Origin: Flavobacteriales bacterium
GTDB lineage: Bacteria > Bacteroidota > Bacteroidia > Flavobacteriales_D > Parvicellaceae
Length of the DNA: 64,000 nucleotides
Reading direction: 5' to 3'
Assembly (NCBI GenBank): GCA_020635565.1
Contig: JACJZN010000008.1
Coordinates: 496,001-560,000, forward strand
Each line of letters opens with the position of its first letter. The first letter of the stretch is position 1. Both the position numbers and the translations under genes were made by a program. The notes under the pieces were generated by a model that was not told where the DNA came from, did not search any database, and saw only the letters and a list, made by a program, of their open reading frames with translations. Below are positions 54,608-64,000 of the stretch, piece by piece.

Positions 54608-56854
54608 TTAATGAGAAACGATAAGTTTTTTTTGAATCGTCTGATATTCAGAGGAGTATGCTCTCAAAAAATAAATGCCATTTGGAAAATCAGATGTCTG
54701 AATGGATTGCTGAATATTATTCTCTTGTAACAAAATTCGACCATTAATGTCTATTAGTTCCAGATAATCGATGTTCTCAATATCACCTGAAATTCGAAAT
54801 GATTCATTGGATGGGTTAGGATAAATGATCAATTCTGGCTTCCACATTATTTGTTCCTCAACCGACAACAAAATATCCTTATCCGAAACAAATACTGGTC
54901 TCATCATTAACGATCCTTCAAAAATGGTATTACTCCAATTACTGGATGTTTTGTAAAAAATCCTATCCTGATTATTAATATTCATATCAAAACCAATATT
55001 CAATCGATTGGCATTGGATTGCTTCCATCCAACGTAATATGTGCCTGCAACAGCAACTTTTTCTGGTAAAACGTATTCAACAAACCCGTTATTTCCTGCA
55101 TTGTAGCTTGGATAGTACAAAGTGGGAATGATGGAATCCGTTGAGTAGAGCAGATCACCAGGTTTTCCTCCGTCATCTTCCCAAATTTGTAGAAAGAATG
55201 AACTGGAGCTCATATCATGAGAATTCGGTGAAAAATGCATTGATATAGCACGAATTGTGTCTGTTAAACCAGGGGCTAGATTAAATTGATATGCCAATAG
55301 AGCACCGCTCTGAACTAATCCATAGGCAGCTTCAGCGGTTCCATCATCATAAGAATAATAATTAGAGAAATGCTGTGTGTGTCTCAGGGTATCATTTACA
55401 GCGATATCTGAACCTGCTAGTCCATTAGTACTTAAGTATTGTATGATCTGAAAATCTGCACAAGTATCAGCAACAATTGTATCGAACCAAAACGTACCTG
55501 GAATGGTGTAATCCATTTCAAAATATTGTTTAGAAGGGACATTAGGAGTCGTAATAGCATAATTTATGGTAGAAAGGTTGTTGCTCCCAAAATAAAGGTT
55601 CATTTCGCAAGGATTGATCAGAAGCGATACGTCAGCAGAATTGTAGGTGACAGCTGTATAATCAGAGATCATGTTGTCTTCTGGAGCAAATTCATAATGA
55701 GGCCAAGGCATGGCTGTAAAATCCTTGATAAAGCTAGGCGAAGGTTCAGCAAATGCCCAGTCGGATGTTATCGTATCTTCATACGATCTCAGTGCATCCA
55801 AATGCACGTAATCTAGATGCCAAACATCCAAACTTCCTGCCAATGCTCCATAACTGGTGAATCTGAATTGGAATCCATCTTGGAAATAAATACCACTGGT
55901 AATTTTGATCAGATTCATATCAAAGTTATCAGAAGAATAACCTTCAATTGCTCGAATACTATTCCATTCCTGTGTTAAAGGTGACCAGAACTCCAAAACT
56001 AAAGAATCTGTATTGTCTGGTTCTTCTCCATATCCTCCTGGTTCAATTAAAAATGACAGGTATACACTATCTGCAGCAGAAAGTCCACTCATGTCAATAG
56101 GTTTAGAGGTAAGAACATCCGCTTTACCTTTATTACTTACTGAGGTGAAATCATATGGATATCCAGTGTCATCTAACCCATCAAAAGAAACAATACCTAG
56201 CGTCTGAATATTTTTAGCATAAGTGTAATTGTGATAAACGTTTAGATCTTGCCAGAAAATGTTAGCATCTTCAGCTGTAGGACTCACAAAATAAACAGTG
56301 GATGAATCTTGAAAGAGATCAACATTGGAAATGTCATAGAAAATAGTATCGTCTTCAGCGGTACTGTTCCAAACAGAATCGTAAATATTGTAGTGGGGCC
56401 AAACACTCTTTACCTGAGATGTAACAGGATAATTGTCAATATCAAATATCTCCGCCAACTCATCAGATAAGGCTGTTTTTCCGATCATTACGATAGAATC
56501 AAAACCATAGCCAGTTACTGTGTCATACTGAAAATGATAAGTAGTGTCTTCCATGTACAAGCTTCCCATTGGGACAGGTACCGCTCCAATCTCTATTCTG
56601 AATGTTGTTTCAGATGTGACATTTGGATCTGCAGCATCTGCATCGAAAGTAGGGAAGTGGTTTTCAGAAAAATCGTCCAAAAATGGTAAGTCAAGTGTGT
56701 CGAACTGATAGATGAAAAGGTTATGGATATCTCCATTTTTATTTTGCGAGAAATTCGCGAAATTACTGTTTACCGTCAGAGGAGCCAATTCTTCCTGAGA
56801 AAAGTTTTCTGGACAAATAATCAAGAATGATATAATAAATATGATAAACTTCAT
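54608..56854 (-). CDS. Secreted protein with type A T9SS sorting domain
   Basis: A 748-aa secreted protein: signal peptide (about 1-19), a long central part of unknown fold with many aromatic and acidic residues and lectin-like beta segments (LDVWHLDYVHLD, VEYVLPEKVAVAGTYYVGWKQ), and a C-terminal type A sorting domain of about 75 residues (IIYPNPSNESFRISG, LELIDINGRILLQ, FPNGIYFLRAYS, QKKLIVSH). The type A domain directs secretion and attachment through the T9SS. Upstream of the plug gene in the same direction. Confidence 0.9.
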   Translation of the reverse strand: MKFIIFIISFLIICPENFSQEELAPLTVNSNFANFSQNKNGDIHNLFIYQFDTLDLPFLDDFSENHFPTFDADAADPNVTSETTFRIEIGAVPVPMGSLYMEDTTYHFQYDTVTGYGFDSIVMIGKTALSDELAEIFDIDNYPVTSQVKSVWPHYNIYDSVWNSTAEDDTIFYDISNVDLFQDSSTVYFVSPTAEDANIFWQDLNVYHNYTYAKNIQTLGIVSFDGLDDTGYPYDFTSVSNKGKADVLTSKPIDMSGLSAADSVYLSFLIEPGGYGEEPDNTDSLVLEFWSPLTQEWNSIRAIEGYSSDNFDMNLIKITSGIYFQDGFQFRFTSYGALAGSLDVWHLDYVHLDALRSYEDTITSDWAFAEPSPSFIKDFTAMPWPHYEFAPEDNMISDYTAVTYNSADVSLLINPCEMNLYFGSNNLSTINYAITTPNVPSKQYFEMDYTIPGTFWFDTIVADTCADFQIIQYLSTNGLAGSDIAVNDTLRHTQHFSNYYSYDDGTAEAAYGLVQSGALLAYQFNLAPGLTDTIRAISMHFSPNSHDMSSSSFFLQIWEDDGGKPGDLLYSTDSIIPTLYYPSYNAGNNGFVEYVLPEKVAVAGTYYVGWKQSNANRLNIGFDMNINNQDRIFYKTSSNWSNTIFEGSLMMRPVFVSDKDILLSVEEQIMWKPELIIYPNPSNESFRISGDIENIDYLELIDINGRILLQENNIQQSIQTSDFPNGIYFLRAYSSEYQTIQKKLIVSH

Positions 56855-56923
56855 ATGAACTTAATAACTGCAAGTTTAATCAAATATTGTGAGAAAACTG
56901 GATGAATGAAAGGTGCTTAGGTA

Positions 56924-58030
56924 TTATAAAATTAATTGAATGTAATTTTCTATTCGTTTGATTTGATTTTGATAAGAGTTCTCTTTAGCAAATTTGATTC
57001 TTGAACGACAAAGATTTTGTGTTGAAAATTTTGAAAGATTACCTGATACATGATTGAATAATGCTATGAAATCCTCTCTGTTTGAGGCCATCTCAATTAA
57101 ATTAGAGTCTCTGTATTCGTATGTATAGGTTGCAACAATAGGTTTTCCCGTTCCGATATATTCTAGTACTTTATGGGGGTTGGCTAACTGTTCCAAGTAT
57201 TCATTGGCTTTATAGCAAAGTAATAGGAGGTCATACTTTGATAATTCTGCATTGATTTCTCCACTTGAAATAGCCTCATGTATGAAACAGTTTTCTAATT
57301 GAAGAGACTTTTTTTGAAATTCAAGAATTTCACCTGAATCTGATCTTGCATTATCTTTTATGGGACCAATGAAATGAAATTCAATCGAAGGGTTCGTGAC
57401 AATTACGTCATATATCAAATTCCAGTCAAGATAATCGATAGATAAATTACCAAGATAGGCAACTTTAATTCTACTCGAATTATTCTCTTTTTGAATTTTA
57501 TCCAAGGCGAGCAACTCAATATTGTATCCATGATTTATTTTAAATTTGTACGCTGTACTCCCGAATTTCTCAACGATAAAATCAGAAGTTCCAAAAAATA
57601 ATTGATACGATTTCAAGGCTAGCATTAAATTCGAAGATTCCATTAAATTTAGATCAACGATATGGAGAATTTTAATTTTATCTTTTACGAAACGAAGATT
57701 GTAAAAACGAGATAATTCAAAATTCCAAATGATATCGAAAGTAACAGAAAGTAATTTTTCTAATCGTTGAATCTCACGTTTTACCATTAAACCACTAATA
57801 GCAGCAGGTAATTTATTTATCCCCTTGGTATGTTTAAAATTTACAACATGTAAGTTTTTATTTACATTAAATATTTTGGCCGATTTATTTGGTGGATTTA
57901 AAAAATACACTTTAGCGCCCAGATCTGCCAGTTTCGTGGCATAATGATGTTTAGATACAAAGTTTTTTTGCCAAGACTGCGGAGAAATAATAAGGATGGT
58001 TTTATTTGCGAAAAGACTATTCTCTATCAT
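56924..58030 (-). CDS. Glycosyltransferase, GT-B type
   Basis: A 368-aa cytosolic sugar transferase: N-terminal domain with LIISPQSWQKNFVSKHHYATKLADLG, C-terminal donor domain with YLGNLSIDYLDW, LLLCYKANEYLEQLANPHKVLEYIGTGKPIVATYT (key part HKVLEYIGTGKP). The overlap of 14 bases with the previous gene suggests co-translation. Substrate unknown; the cluster suggests surface polysaccharide or glycan building. Confidence 0.8.
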   Translation of the reverse strand: MIENSLFANKTILIISPQSWQKNFVSKHHYATKLADLGAKVYFLNPPNKSAKIFNVNKNLHVVNFKHTKGINKLPAAISGLMVKREIQRLEKLLSVTFDIIWNFELSRFYNLRFVKDKIKILHIVDLNLMESSNLMLALKSYQLFFGTSDFIVEKFGSTAYKFKINHGYNIELLALDKIQKENNSSRIKVAYLGNLSIDYLDWNLIYDVIVTNPSIEFHFIGPIKDNARSDSGEILEFQKKSLQLENCFIHEAISSGEINAELSKYDLLLLCYKANEYLEQLANPHKVLEYIGTGKPIVATYTYEYRDSNLIEMASNREDFIALFNHVSGNLSKFSTQNLCRSRIKFAKENSYQNQIKRIENYIQLIL

Positions 58031-59174
58031 AAAATTCCTCTAATAGCTCAATATGTTTGTTGATAGAAAACTTGGTTTTAACGTCATTGTAGGCATTGAT
58101 AACCATTTCTTCGGACTTTGTTGTCAGTATTGTGGTCATTGCTTGATAGATCGAATCTCCATCCTCATATTTCACAACTCTTGCATTTTCTCCATCTATG
58201 ACAAAATCATTTGCAATACCTGAGATTGTAAAAATACTTGGTGTTTTTGATGCGAGAGCCTCGATGTATATCCTTCCAAAAGCTTCAACATATCGGTCAA
58301 CAGGTACGTGAACGAATACATCAAAAGCTTTAAATAACGCTGCAATATCATTCTCAAAATCAATCTCCACAAAATTATCAGGACATAGATCTTGGAGTAA
58401 TTTTCTAATATTTTCTTCGTCATCTCCGTGACCGGCATTTGCCAACACTAGTTTCGCATTAGGATAATCAGTAAGTAGTTCGGCAAATCCCCTAATTATA
58501 AAAGGAATACCTTTCCATTTCACATACCTAGAAACAACTCCAATAATTGGAGAAGACAGACCGATGCCATATTTGTCCTTAATCTTTGTAACTCTGTCTT
58601 CAGTAACCGAGTCATATTCATCAAAGGAAAACCCATAAGGTATAACAGTTACTTTACGGGGATTTACTCCTTCCTTTTCAGTTAATATTTCTTTGACATT
58701 TTCACTTATTGCAACGATTTCTGTAGCGAGATAATTTGACCATTTGTCATAATAAATACCTTTCGGAGAATACTTAAAATTAAAATCGGAATGATGCCTA
58801 GTGTAAATTCTTCTTTTAATTCCAGCTAATTTTCCTGCTGTTAGACCAATAACATTAGCATCAAGTAGGTTGCAGTTAATTATATCGGGATCAATTTTTT
58901 TTAATGCTTTTCTAGTCGCATTTAAGGCTTTAAAAAATTGTTTTTTACCTGAATAATTTATTCTTAAAAAGGTATTTTGATTTATCTCAAGAAACTTTTC
59001 GAATTCTGTCTTGTGATCATTTAAAAGAATAAAAACCAGTTCATATTTTGTACTATCAAGATATGTGGCGAGCCATTCGTATTCAAGAGACTTCTCTAAT
59101 TTTGAAATAATATAGACAATTTTTTTCCTCAATTTTGATCCGATATTATTCAGGAGAATTTGGTGTGGAAGCAA
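58017..59174 (-). CDS. Glycosyltransferase family 4 protein
   Basis: A 385-aa GT-B protein (371 aa if the TTG at 59132 is used, which avoids overlap with the PASTA gene and gives LRKKIVYIISKLEKS). Motifs: RRIYTRHHSDFNFKYSP, VVSRYVKWKGIPFIIRGF, and FGRIYIEALASKTPSIFTISG (donor-site E-x7-E region). Adjacent to a second glycosyltransferase, so both probably extend one glycan. Confidence 0.83.
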   Translation of the reverse strand: MLPHQILLNNIGSKLRKKIVYIISKLEKSLEYEWLATYLDSTKYELVFILLNDHKTEFEKFLEINQNTFLRINYSGKKQFFKALNATRKALKKIDPDIINCNLLDANVIGLTAGKLAGIKRRIYTRHHSDFNFKYSPKGIYYDKWSNYLATEIVAISENVKEILTEKEGVNPRKVTVIPYGFSFDEYDSVTEDRVTKIKDKYGIGLSSPIIGVVSRYVKWKGIPFIIRGFAELLTDYPNAKLVLANAGHGDDEENIRKLLQDLCPDNFVEIDFENDIAALFKAFDVFVHVPVDRYVEAFGRIYIEALASKTPSIFTISGIANDFVIDGENARVVKYEDGDSIYQAMTTILTTKSEEMVINAYNDVKTKFSINKHIELLEEFYDRE

Positions 59175-60015
59175 TTAAGGTAATAGTCGTTCCAGAAGCC
59201 ACAATTCCCTGAGGAACACTTCCTGGAGAAGGATTTTGACTAATAATAACAAAATTTAGTGAATCACTTTGATTCGTTGCAGCGGGCTCATAATGGATCT
59301 CGGGATTCAGATTAGCAATGGTCAAAATTTTATTGGCTTCCATTGCGGATAATCCTTTTACGTTGGGGAGATCTACGGGGAGACCTTGCTTTCCTGAACC
59401 ATGAACTAAAGTTATTGTTGAACCTTTCAAGAGTTTTGTTCCTCCAAAAACTTCCTTTCCATTATATACCATTTTTTTTACGTTCTCCTTTTCATCAGGA
59501 ATGGCTTCGAAAACAACTTTAAAACCAAGCGATTCCAATTTCATTTTTGCCAAACTCTTAGAATTTACTAAATTGCCTGTGATGTCGGGTAAAACCTTGT
59601 ACTCACCTCCTTTTTTAACAATAGAGAGATAAATGGTTCGTCCAGGTTTTACAGAATCATAGTTTAATATCGGATCAGGATCTTGTTTAATAACGGTACC
59701 TGCTGGATACTCATCACTGTATGTAGAATCGATAATTTTATAGTTCAATTCAGTTCCGTTGAATTTGTCATCAAGTTCACTAGCGCTAGTCCCGATTAAA
59801 TATGGCACAGCTACTTTTACACCGTGATTCGTGAAATCATCTAAAGACTTGATGCTACAATAGTTCACCAAAAAGGCAACACCAATTGCCAATACTAAAT
59901 TGATCAGGAATAACTTACTCACCAAAAAACGCAGAAAAGCACCCAAATTCTTTCTGAAGAGAAAGATTAGCCCTCCTACAAAGACAAGTACTCCAACAAC
60001 AATTAGCCACTTCAT
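59146..60015 (-). CDS. PASTA-domain membrane protein
   Basis: A 289-aa protein with two N-terminal hydrophobic helices (about 3-20 and 32-53) and three PASTA domains (about 65-135, 136-210, 212-285): VAVPYLIGTSASELDD, YKVLPDITGNLVNSK, VDLPNVKGLSAMEANKIL. PASTA domains bind peptidoglycan fragments or beta-lactams in other families. Small PASTA proteins next to ddl are frequent in Bacteroidota. Divergent from ddl across 176 bases. Confidence 0.88.
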   Translation of the reverse strand: MKWLIVVGVLVFVGGLIFLFRKNLGAFLRFLVSKLFLINLVLAIGVAFLVNYCSIKSLDDFTNHGVKVAVPYLIGTSASELDDKFNGTELNYKIIDSTYSDEYPAGTVIKQDPDPILNYDSVKPGRTIYLSIVKKGGEYKVLPDITGNLVNSKSLAKMKLESLGFKVVFEAIPDEKENVKKMVYNGKEVFGGTKLLKGSTITLVHGSGKQGLPVDLPNVKGLSAMEANKILTIANLNPEIHYEPAATNQSDSLNFVIISQNPSPGSVPQGIVASGTTITLIASTPNSPE

Positions 60016-60191
60016 ATGCTTAACTCAAATTTACTATCCGGACAAAGATATAAATAAACTCAGGTTCATCATCAGATAACAAAATTCGGTTAATAACTAA
60101 TTTTTGACGAATAATAAAAGGCATTGACATTGGGATACATTTGGGGGAAGAATTGCGTTAAAATCGTAATATAAATCATTAAAGTAGACTT

Positions 60192-61172
60192 ATGAATGTA
60201 GCTGTTGTTGAAGGTGGATATAGCCATGAAAAAGTAATCTCCCTTAGAAGTTCCCAAACCGTTATCGAAAATCTGGATAAGTCAAGATTCAAAGTTTATC
60301 GAATCCGGATTGATTTGGAGGGGTGGTTCTACTATTCCAATGATGGTAAAATGGGAGTTGTCGATAAGAATGATTTTTCAATTCAGGTGAATGGAGAACG
60401 GATTCAGTTAGAATATGCATTTATTATGATTCATGGAACTCCAGGCGAGGATGGCAAATTGCAAGCTTATTTTGATATACTTAAAATACCTTACAGTACT
60501 TGTAATCAAGTCCTATCGGCTTTGACATTCAATAAGTTTCTTTGTAATCGATTCCTAAGTGACCTTGGGTTTAATGTTGCGGAAGCCACAATTGTTTCAA
60601 AGGGAGCTTTATACAATGCCGAAGAAATTGTTGAGAAAGTTGGTTTGCCTTGCTTTGTTAAACCTGCTGATGGTGGTAGTAGTTTTGGTGTTACTAAAGT
60701 AAAGAGAATTGAAGAGTTGGATGCTGCAATAAAATTAGCTACAGAGGATGGAAACGGTACAAAGGCATTAATTGAATCCTTCCTTGAGGGGACGGAAGTT
60801 ACTAATGGAGTTTTTCGAAGTAAGAACGGAGTGAAAGTTTTGCCAATAACAGAGATTGTAAGTGAAAATGAATTCTTTGATTTCGATGCAAAATATACTG
60901 GTAAATCAGATGAGATTACTCCGGCAAGGATTTCCGATGAAATGACAGAGAAAGTAAAGTCCACAACTGGCAGGGTGTACGAAACTTTGGGGATGACTGG
61001 AATTGCTCGTATAGACTATATCTTGGTAAAGGGTGAGCCATACTTGATCGAAATAAATACAGTTCCAGGTATGTCTTCTGAGAGTATTATTCCTAAAATG
61101 GCAAGAGTAGAGGGGATTAGCTTATCTGATTTACTTTCAGAAGTAATTGACGTAAGTTTGATAGAAGGTTAA
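60192..61172 (+). CDS. ddl: D-alanine--D-alanine ligase
   Basis: A 326-aa ATP-grasp ligase that joins two D-alanines for peptidoglycan. Motifs: VEGGYSHEKVISLRS (N-terminal substrate loop), FVKPADGGSSFGVTKV (ATP-binding), EFFDFDAKYTG and ARIDYI ... EINTVPGMSSES (metal- and substrate-binding). Length matches the family. Convergent with rdgB, with only one base between the two stops. Confidence 0.96.
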   Translation: MNVAVVEGGYSHEKVISLRSSQTVIENLDKSRFKVYRIRIDLEGWFYYSNDGKMGVVDKNDFSIQVNGERIQLEYAFIMIHGTPGEDGKLQAYFDILKIPYSTCNQVLSALTFNKFLCNRFLSDLGFNVAEATIVSKGALYNAEEIVEKVGLPCFVKPADGGSSFGVTKVKRIEELDAAIKLATEDGNGTKALIESFLEGTEVTNGVFRSKNGVKVLPITEIVSENEFFDFDAKYTGKSDEITPARISDEMTEKVKSTTGRVYETLGMTGIARIDYILVKGEPYLIEINTVPGMSSESIIPKMARVEGISLSDLLSEVIDVSLIEG

Positions 61173-61173
61173 A

Positions 61174-61761
61174 TTATCTACTTTGAAGAAATTCGGTCAG
61201 TTTTTGGATGGCTCTTCCTCTGTGAGAGATACGGTTCTTTTCTTCCATTGTCATTTCAGCGAATGTTTTTTTTAAACCATTGGGAAGAAAAACAGGGTCA
61301 TAACCAAAACCATCTTTACCAGATCTATTGAGTGTGATTTCACCTTCAACTTCTCCCAGAAAGATGTGTTGTTCACCATTCCATATCAAGCAAATAGCCG
61401 TTTGAAATTTCGCTTTTCTTGACAGATTGTTTTTCATTTTGGAGAGAAGCAGATCGATATTATCTTCACTGTTCTTTTGCTCGCCAGCATATCTTGCTGA
61501 AAAAACGCCAGGTTCCCCATTTAAACTTTCAACCATTAAACCTGTGTCATCCGCAAAACAGTTCTTATTGAATTTATTATAAATGTATTCTGCTTTTTGA
61601 ATAGCGTTTCCAATTAAAGTGTCTGAAGTTTCTGGAATATCTTCAACGCAATTAACATCTGCAAGTGATAAAATGTTGAATTTCTCTCCGATCAAAGTTT
61701 GAATTTCCTTTACTTTGTTTGTATTACCTGTAGCGAAAATGATAGGTGAAGATATGTCCAT
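61174..61761 (-). CDS. rdgB: Non-canonical purine NTP pyrophosphatase (RdgB/HAM1)
   Basis: A 195-aa enzyme that hydrolyses dITP, XTP and ITP to monophosphates, guarding against mutagenic bases. Motifs: FATGNTNKVKEIQ (about 8-20), CFADDTGLMVESLNG, EGEITLNRSGKDGFGYDPVF and SHRGRAIQKL. Length and motifs complete. Confidence 0.96.
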   Translation of the reverse strand: MDISSPIIFATGNTNKVKEIQTLIGEKFNILSLADVNCVEDIPETSDTLIGNAIQKAEYIYNKFNKNCFADDTGLMVESLNGEPGVFSARYAGEQKNSEDNIDLLLSKMKNNLSRKAKFQTAICLIWNGEQHIFLGEVEGEITLNRSGKDGFGYDPVFLPNGLKKTFAEMTMEEKNRISHRGRAIQKLTEFLQSR

Positions 61762-61789
61762 GCGTACTATGAATGATTCAGAAACAAAG

Positions 61790-63106
61790 ATGAAAAAGAT
61801 ATTGATATTATCCTATCACTTTCCTCCTATGAATGTAATTGCAAGTCAACGCGCATTGGGATACGCTAATCATTTTAAGAAATTTGGTTTTGAGCCTACA
61901 ATTCTCACTTTTGATTGGTCGAAAAAAATTGAAGACCAATATTGCACTAAATCAGATTTTGAATTATTGATAAAGAAAGAGATCAATGATGAATATAGTG
62001 TTATAAGGATTCCTGTTTTAAGAAATAACTTTTTAGACTGGATGGGTCGAAAAGAGGGAAGTGTATATTATAAATTCTGGGTTCTAAAATGTTGGTTTAC
62101 AGGTGATCTTGATGTTCGTCCAGATGTTATTGCCTTTGGTAGGTCAGAGAAATACTACATCGAAAATTTTATAAAAACTTCAGATTATGATGTCGTATTA
62201 GGTATTTTTTCTCCTCATTTTCATTTGAAAAATTGTTTCGAATTCAATAGGAAAAAGGGAATATCCTATGCGTTAGATTTTAGGGATCTATGGACAAATA
62301 CGGCCGCAAATATTGATCAACAAACGGGATTCGTAGAAAGAATCAGAGATAGATTCATCAAGAAATATTGGAAGAGATTTAGTTCAAAAGCTAAATTGCT
62401 CAGTATAGTTGGAAATGAATGGGTGAAAGAGTTAAGTAATTTTACCCAACATAGTAATGTCTTGAGTATTTATAATGGTTTTGAAAATGATTTAGTTTCA
62501 GAAAAGGAAAATGTTGATTTTGACCAATTCAGGATAGTCTATTCAGGTACGTTATACGAATGGCAAGATTATCAAATCATGATTGATGGAATACAAGATT
62601 TTCTAATTAATCTTAGTCTCGAAAATAGAAATCAAGTGGAAATTCATTTTCCAGGGACAAGAAAACCTGGTTTCGAAGTAGTGCTAGACTATATTACAAA
62701 TAGGCTTGGTGAATTCAATCTAAATTTGACAGAACGAATACCTAAGGAAGAAGCTTTGAAGATTCAGCGTAATGCGAATGTTCTACTTTTTGCAACATCA
62801 AGTAAGATTAGAGGGTTTTATTCAGGAAAGATATTTGAATATATTAGTAGTGGAACTCCAATTTTTGCTGGACCTTTAGATGAAAAGGCTGTTTGTGATT
62901 TAATCAATGAAACTGGTTCGGGATTTATATATAATGATCAATCTCAATTAAGTAATTTGTTGGCAGATTCCTTCAAAATATGGGAAGATAAAAGTAGTTT
63001 TGTTCTGAATAATCGGAATTTGAAATTGATCAGAGAATTTTCCAGAGAAAACCAAACAAAAATACTGGCTTCAGAAATAAATAAAACACTTCATGACCAC
63101 AATTAA
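61790..63106 (+). CDS. Glycosyltransferase, GT-B type (surface glycan)
   Basis: A 438-aa protein from the ATG at 61790 (MKKILILSYHFPP); an upstream ATG at 61769 is possible, and the frame open to 61715 overlaps rdgB and is not credible. N-terminal domain: SYHFPPMNVIASQRALGYANHFKKFG; C-terminal: IVYSGTLYEWQDYQIMIDGI, KEEALKIQRNANVLLFATSSKIRGFYSGKIFEYISSGTPIFAGP (donor-site region, key part GKIFEYISSGTPI). Overlaps the next gene by 14 bases. Confidence 0.82.
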   Translation: MKKILILSYHFPPMNVIASQRALGYANHFKKFGFEPTILTFDWSKKIEDQYCTKSDFELLIKKEINDEYSVIRIPVLRNNFLDWMGRKEGSVYYKFWVLKCWFTGDLDVRPDVIAFGRSEKYYIENFIKTSDYDVVLGIFSPHFHLKNCFEFNRKKGISYALDFRDLWTNTAANIDQQTGFVERIRDRFIKKYWKRFSSKAKLLSIVGNEWVKELSNFTQHSNVLSIYNGFENDLVSEKENVDFDQFRIVYSGTLYEWQDYQIMIDGIQDFLINLSLENRNQVEIHFPGTRKPGFEVVLDYITNRLGEFNLNLTERIPKEEALKIQRNANVLLFATSSKIRGFYSGKIFEYISSGTPIFAGPLDEKAVCDLINETGSGFIYNDQSQLSNLLADSFKIWEDKSSFVLNNRNLKLIREFSRENQTKILASEINKTLHDHN

Positions 63107-63803
63107 TAATCAAGCAAAATTTTACGATGACTATGTTGATAGGCAATTGAAAATGGGAGTAAATCATCGACATTTGTCAATAATTGATAAGTTAGTCTTG
63201 CACGGTTTAAAGTCAGAAGATGACGTATTAGAAATAGGTTGTGGAATAGGAACTGTTTCCAAGTTAATTGCAAGTGTAGTAAAAATTGGAAAAATACATA
63301 TTAACGACCTTAGCGTTGAATCAATTAAGGTAGCAAAGGAACTTTTGAAGGCATCTCAAAATGTTAGTTTTTCAAGTGGGAATATTCTGGATCAGGAAAT
63401 TGAGATGAGATTTGATTGGATCGTATTACCTGATGTATTAGAACATATTCCATTAGAATTACATGCCGATTTGTTTCAGAAAATGGAAATGTATTTAAAG
63501 CCTAATGGAAAGATTTTTATTCATATTCCGCAGCCTGATTATTTGAATTGGGTAATTGAGAATCAACCTCATTTGCTGCAGGAAATAGATCAACCTGTTT
63601 ATCTGTCTGAACTATTACCAAAGATTGAGAAAGTAAATTTAATGGTTTCAAAACTAGAGGATTACAGTATTTATATTAAGCCTTATGATTATAGGTATAT
63701 TCTTGTCAAAAGAAGAGAGAAAAGTGAGTTCAAATCAGCAGCTACTAAATCTCATGGAATCATAGATAAGATTAGGTATAAGATGAGGTATGGAAAATTG
63801 TGA
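63093..63803 (+). CDS. SAM-dependent methyltransferase, class I
   Basis: A 236-aa protein with motif I VLEIGCGIGTVSKLIA (about 46-62), INDLSVESIKVAKEL, FDWIVLPDVLEHIPLE and HIPQPDYL, typical of small-molecule or sugar/glycan methyltransferases. Between two glycosyltransferase genes with overlaps on both sides (14 and 4 bases), so it is part of the same unit. Confidence 0.85.
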   Translation: MTTINNQAKFYDDYVDRQLKMGVNHRHLSIIDKLVLHGLKSEDDVLEIGCGIGTVSKLIASVVKIGKIHINDLSVESIKVAKELLKASQNVSFSSGNILDQEIEMRFDWIVLPDVLEHIPLELHADLFQKMEMYLKPNGKIFIHIPQPDYLNWVIENQPHLLQEIDQPVYLSELLPKIEKVNLMVSKLEDYSIYIKPYDYRYILVKRREKSEFKSAATKSHGIIDKIRYKMRYGKL

Positions 63804-64000
63804 TTTTGAGAAAGCTTAAAGTCTGTCATATTGTAAATTGGTATCCGAATCCGTGGAATGAAAAAGAGGCTATTTGGACCCAGAGGCATATTAATGGATT
63901 AAATGATCTAGCGGATAATCTTGTTTATCATATTCAGGTAAGAAAAGGAAAGTTCAAGTTTCATTCTTACAGTAATTCAAAGACTGAACATGCATTAATC
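63800..64000 (+). CDS. Glycosyltransferase, N-terminal part (runs off window)
   Basis: A GTG at 63800 overlaps the previous stop (GTGA) and starts MILRKLKVCHIVNWYPNPWNEKEAIWTQRHINGL, an N-terminal Rossmann-type start with the WYP-NPWNEKE loop and WTQRHINGL helix of GT-B transferases (quoted parts VCHIVNWYPNPWNEKE, WTQRHINGL). The rest lies beyond the right edge. Confidence 0.7.
   Translation, partial: MILRKLKVCHIVNWYPNPWNEKEAIWTQRHINGLNDLADNLVYHIQVRKGKFKFHSYSNSKTEHALI

Overview
The window is one stretch of an AT-rich chromosome from a member of the Bacteroidota, most likely order Flavobacteriales (a Crocinitomicaceae- or Cryomorphaceae-like lineage is my guess, not shown). Reasons: a complete type IX secretion / gliding core (gldK, gldL, gldM, gldN), several PorP/SprF-like proteins, type A and type B T9SS sorting domains, BT_3928- and DUF1599-family genes beside folP and tpiA, and promoters of the Bacteroidota form TTG-N19-23-TAnnTTTG.

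Layout. 1-20081: housekeeping genes (folP partial, DUF1599, DoxX/BT_3928 with an added thioredoxin-like domain, an ABC permease, tpiA, prmA, plsY, accC, a queuosine-tRNA mannosyltransferase-like gene) interleaved with two giant exported proteins, one of unknown function (1475 aa) and one PD40/coiled-coil/SPOR protein (about 2365 aa) with a 108-bp in-frame minisatellite. 20092-24307: rpsO, pnp, an exonuclease/endonuclease/phosphatase gene and a TetR regulator. 24421-33984: T9SS locus porP-gldK-gldL-gldM-gldN, followed by second, divergent copies of gldN and gldM in reversed order, with a GC-rich foldable element between them. 33983-35515: two lipoproteins. 35577-41500: initiator tRNA(fMet) gene carrying an inserted ~5.8-kb element. 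41531-51585: ABC-F ATPase, a 2334-aa repeat-rich type B T9SS cargo protein and its PorP/SprF partner. 51579-56854: an ECF sigma factor with membrane/TPR proteins, a plug-only TonB-receptor-like protein and a type A T9SS cargo protein. 56924-64000: glycosyltransferases and a methyltransferase (surface polysaccharide) mixed with a PASTA protein, ddl and rdgB.

The most interesting region is 35577-41500. A 13-bp direct repeat (35640-35652 and 41457-41469) made of the tRNA 3' end bounds an element that encodes a large serine integrase, a stand-alone paralogous resolvase domain in which the nucleophilic serine is replaced (overlapping the integrase start), a 65-aa protein overlapping that gene, a small HUH Rep-like protein, a 42-aa ORF, a thioredoxin-like lipoprotein, a Xre regulator with operator-like repeats, and a second small resolvase. 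The element brings its own terminator for the tRNA, and its integrase reads through the attachment core into the antisense of the tRNA, so excision should change the integrase C-terminus from 9 residues to 25 different ones. I read it as a compact, probably self-circularising integrative element whose integrase may be controlled by a catalytically dead twin.

Second in interest is the T9SS duplication: GldM2 has the same first 34 residues as GldM1 (cytoplasmic tip and transmembrane helix that contact GldL) although 19 of the 34 codons differ synonymously, while the periplasmic parts have diverged; this suggests two exchangeable GldM/GldN shafts on one GldL motor.
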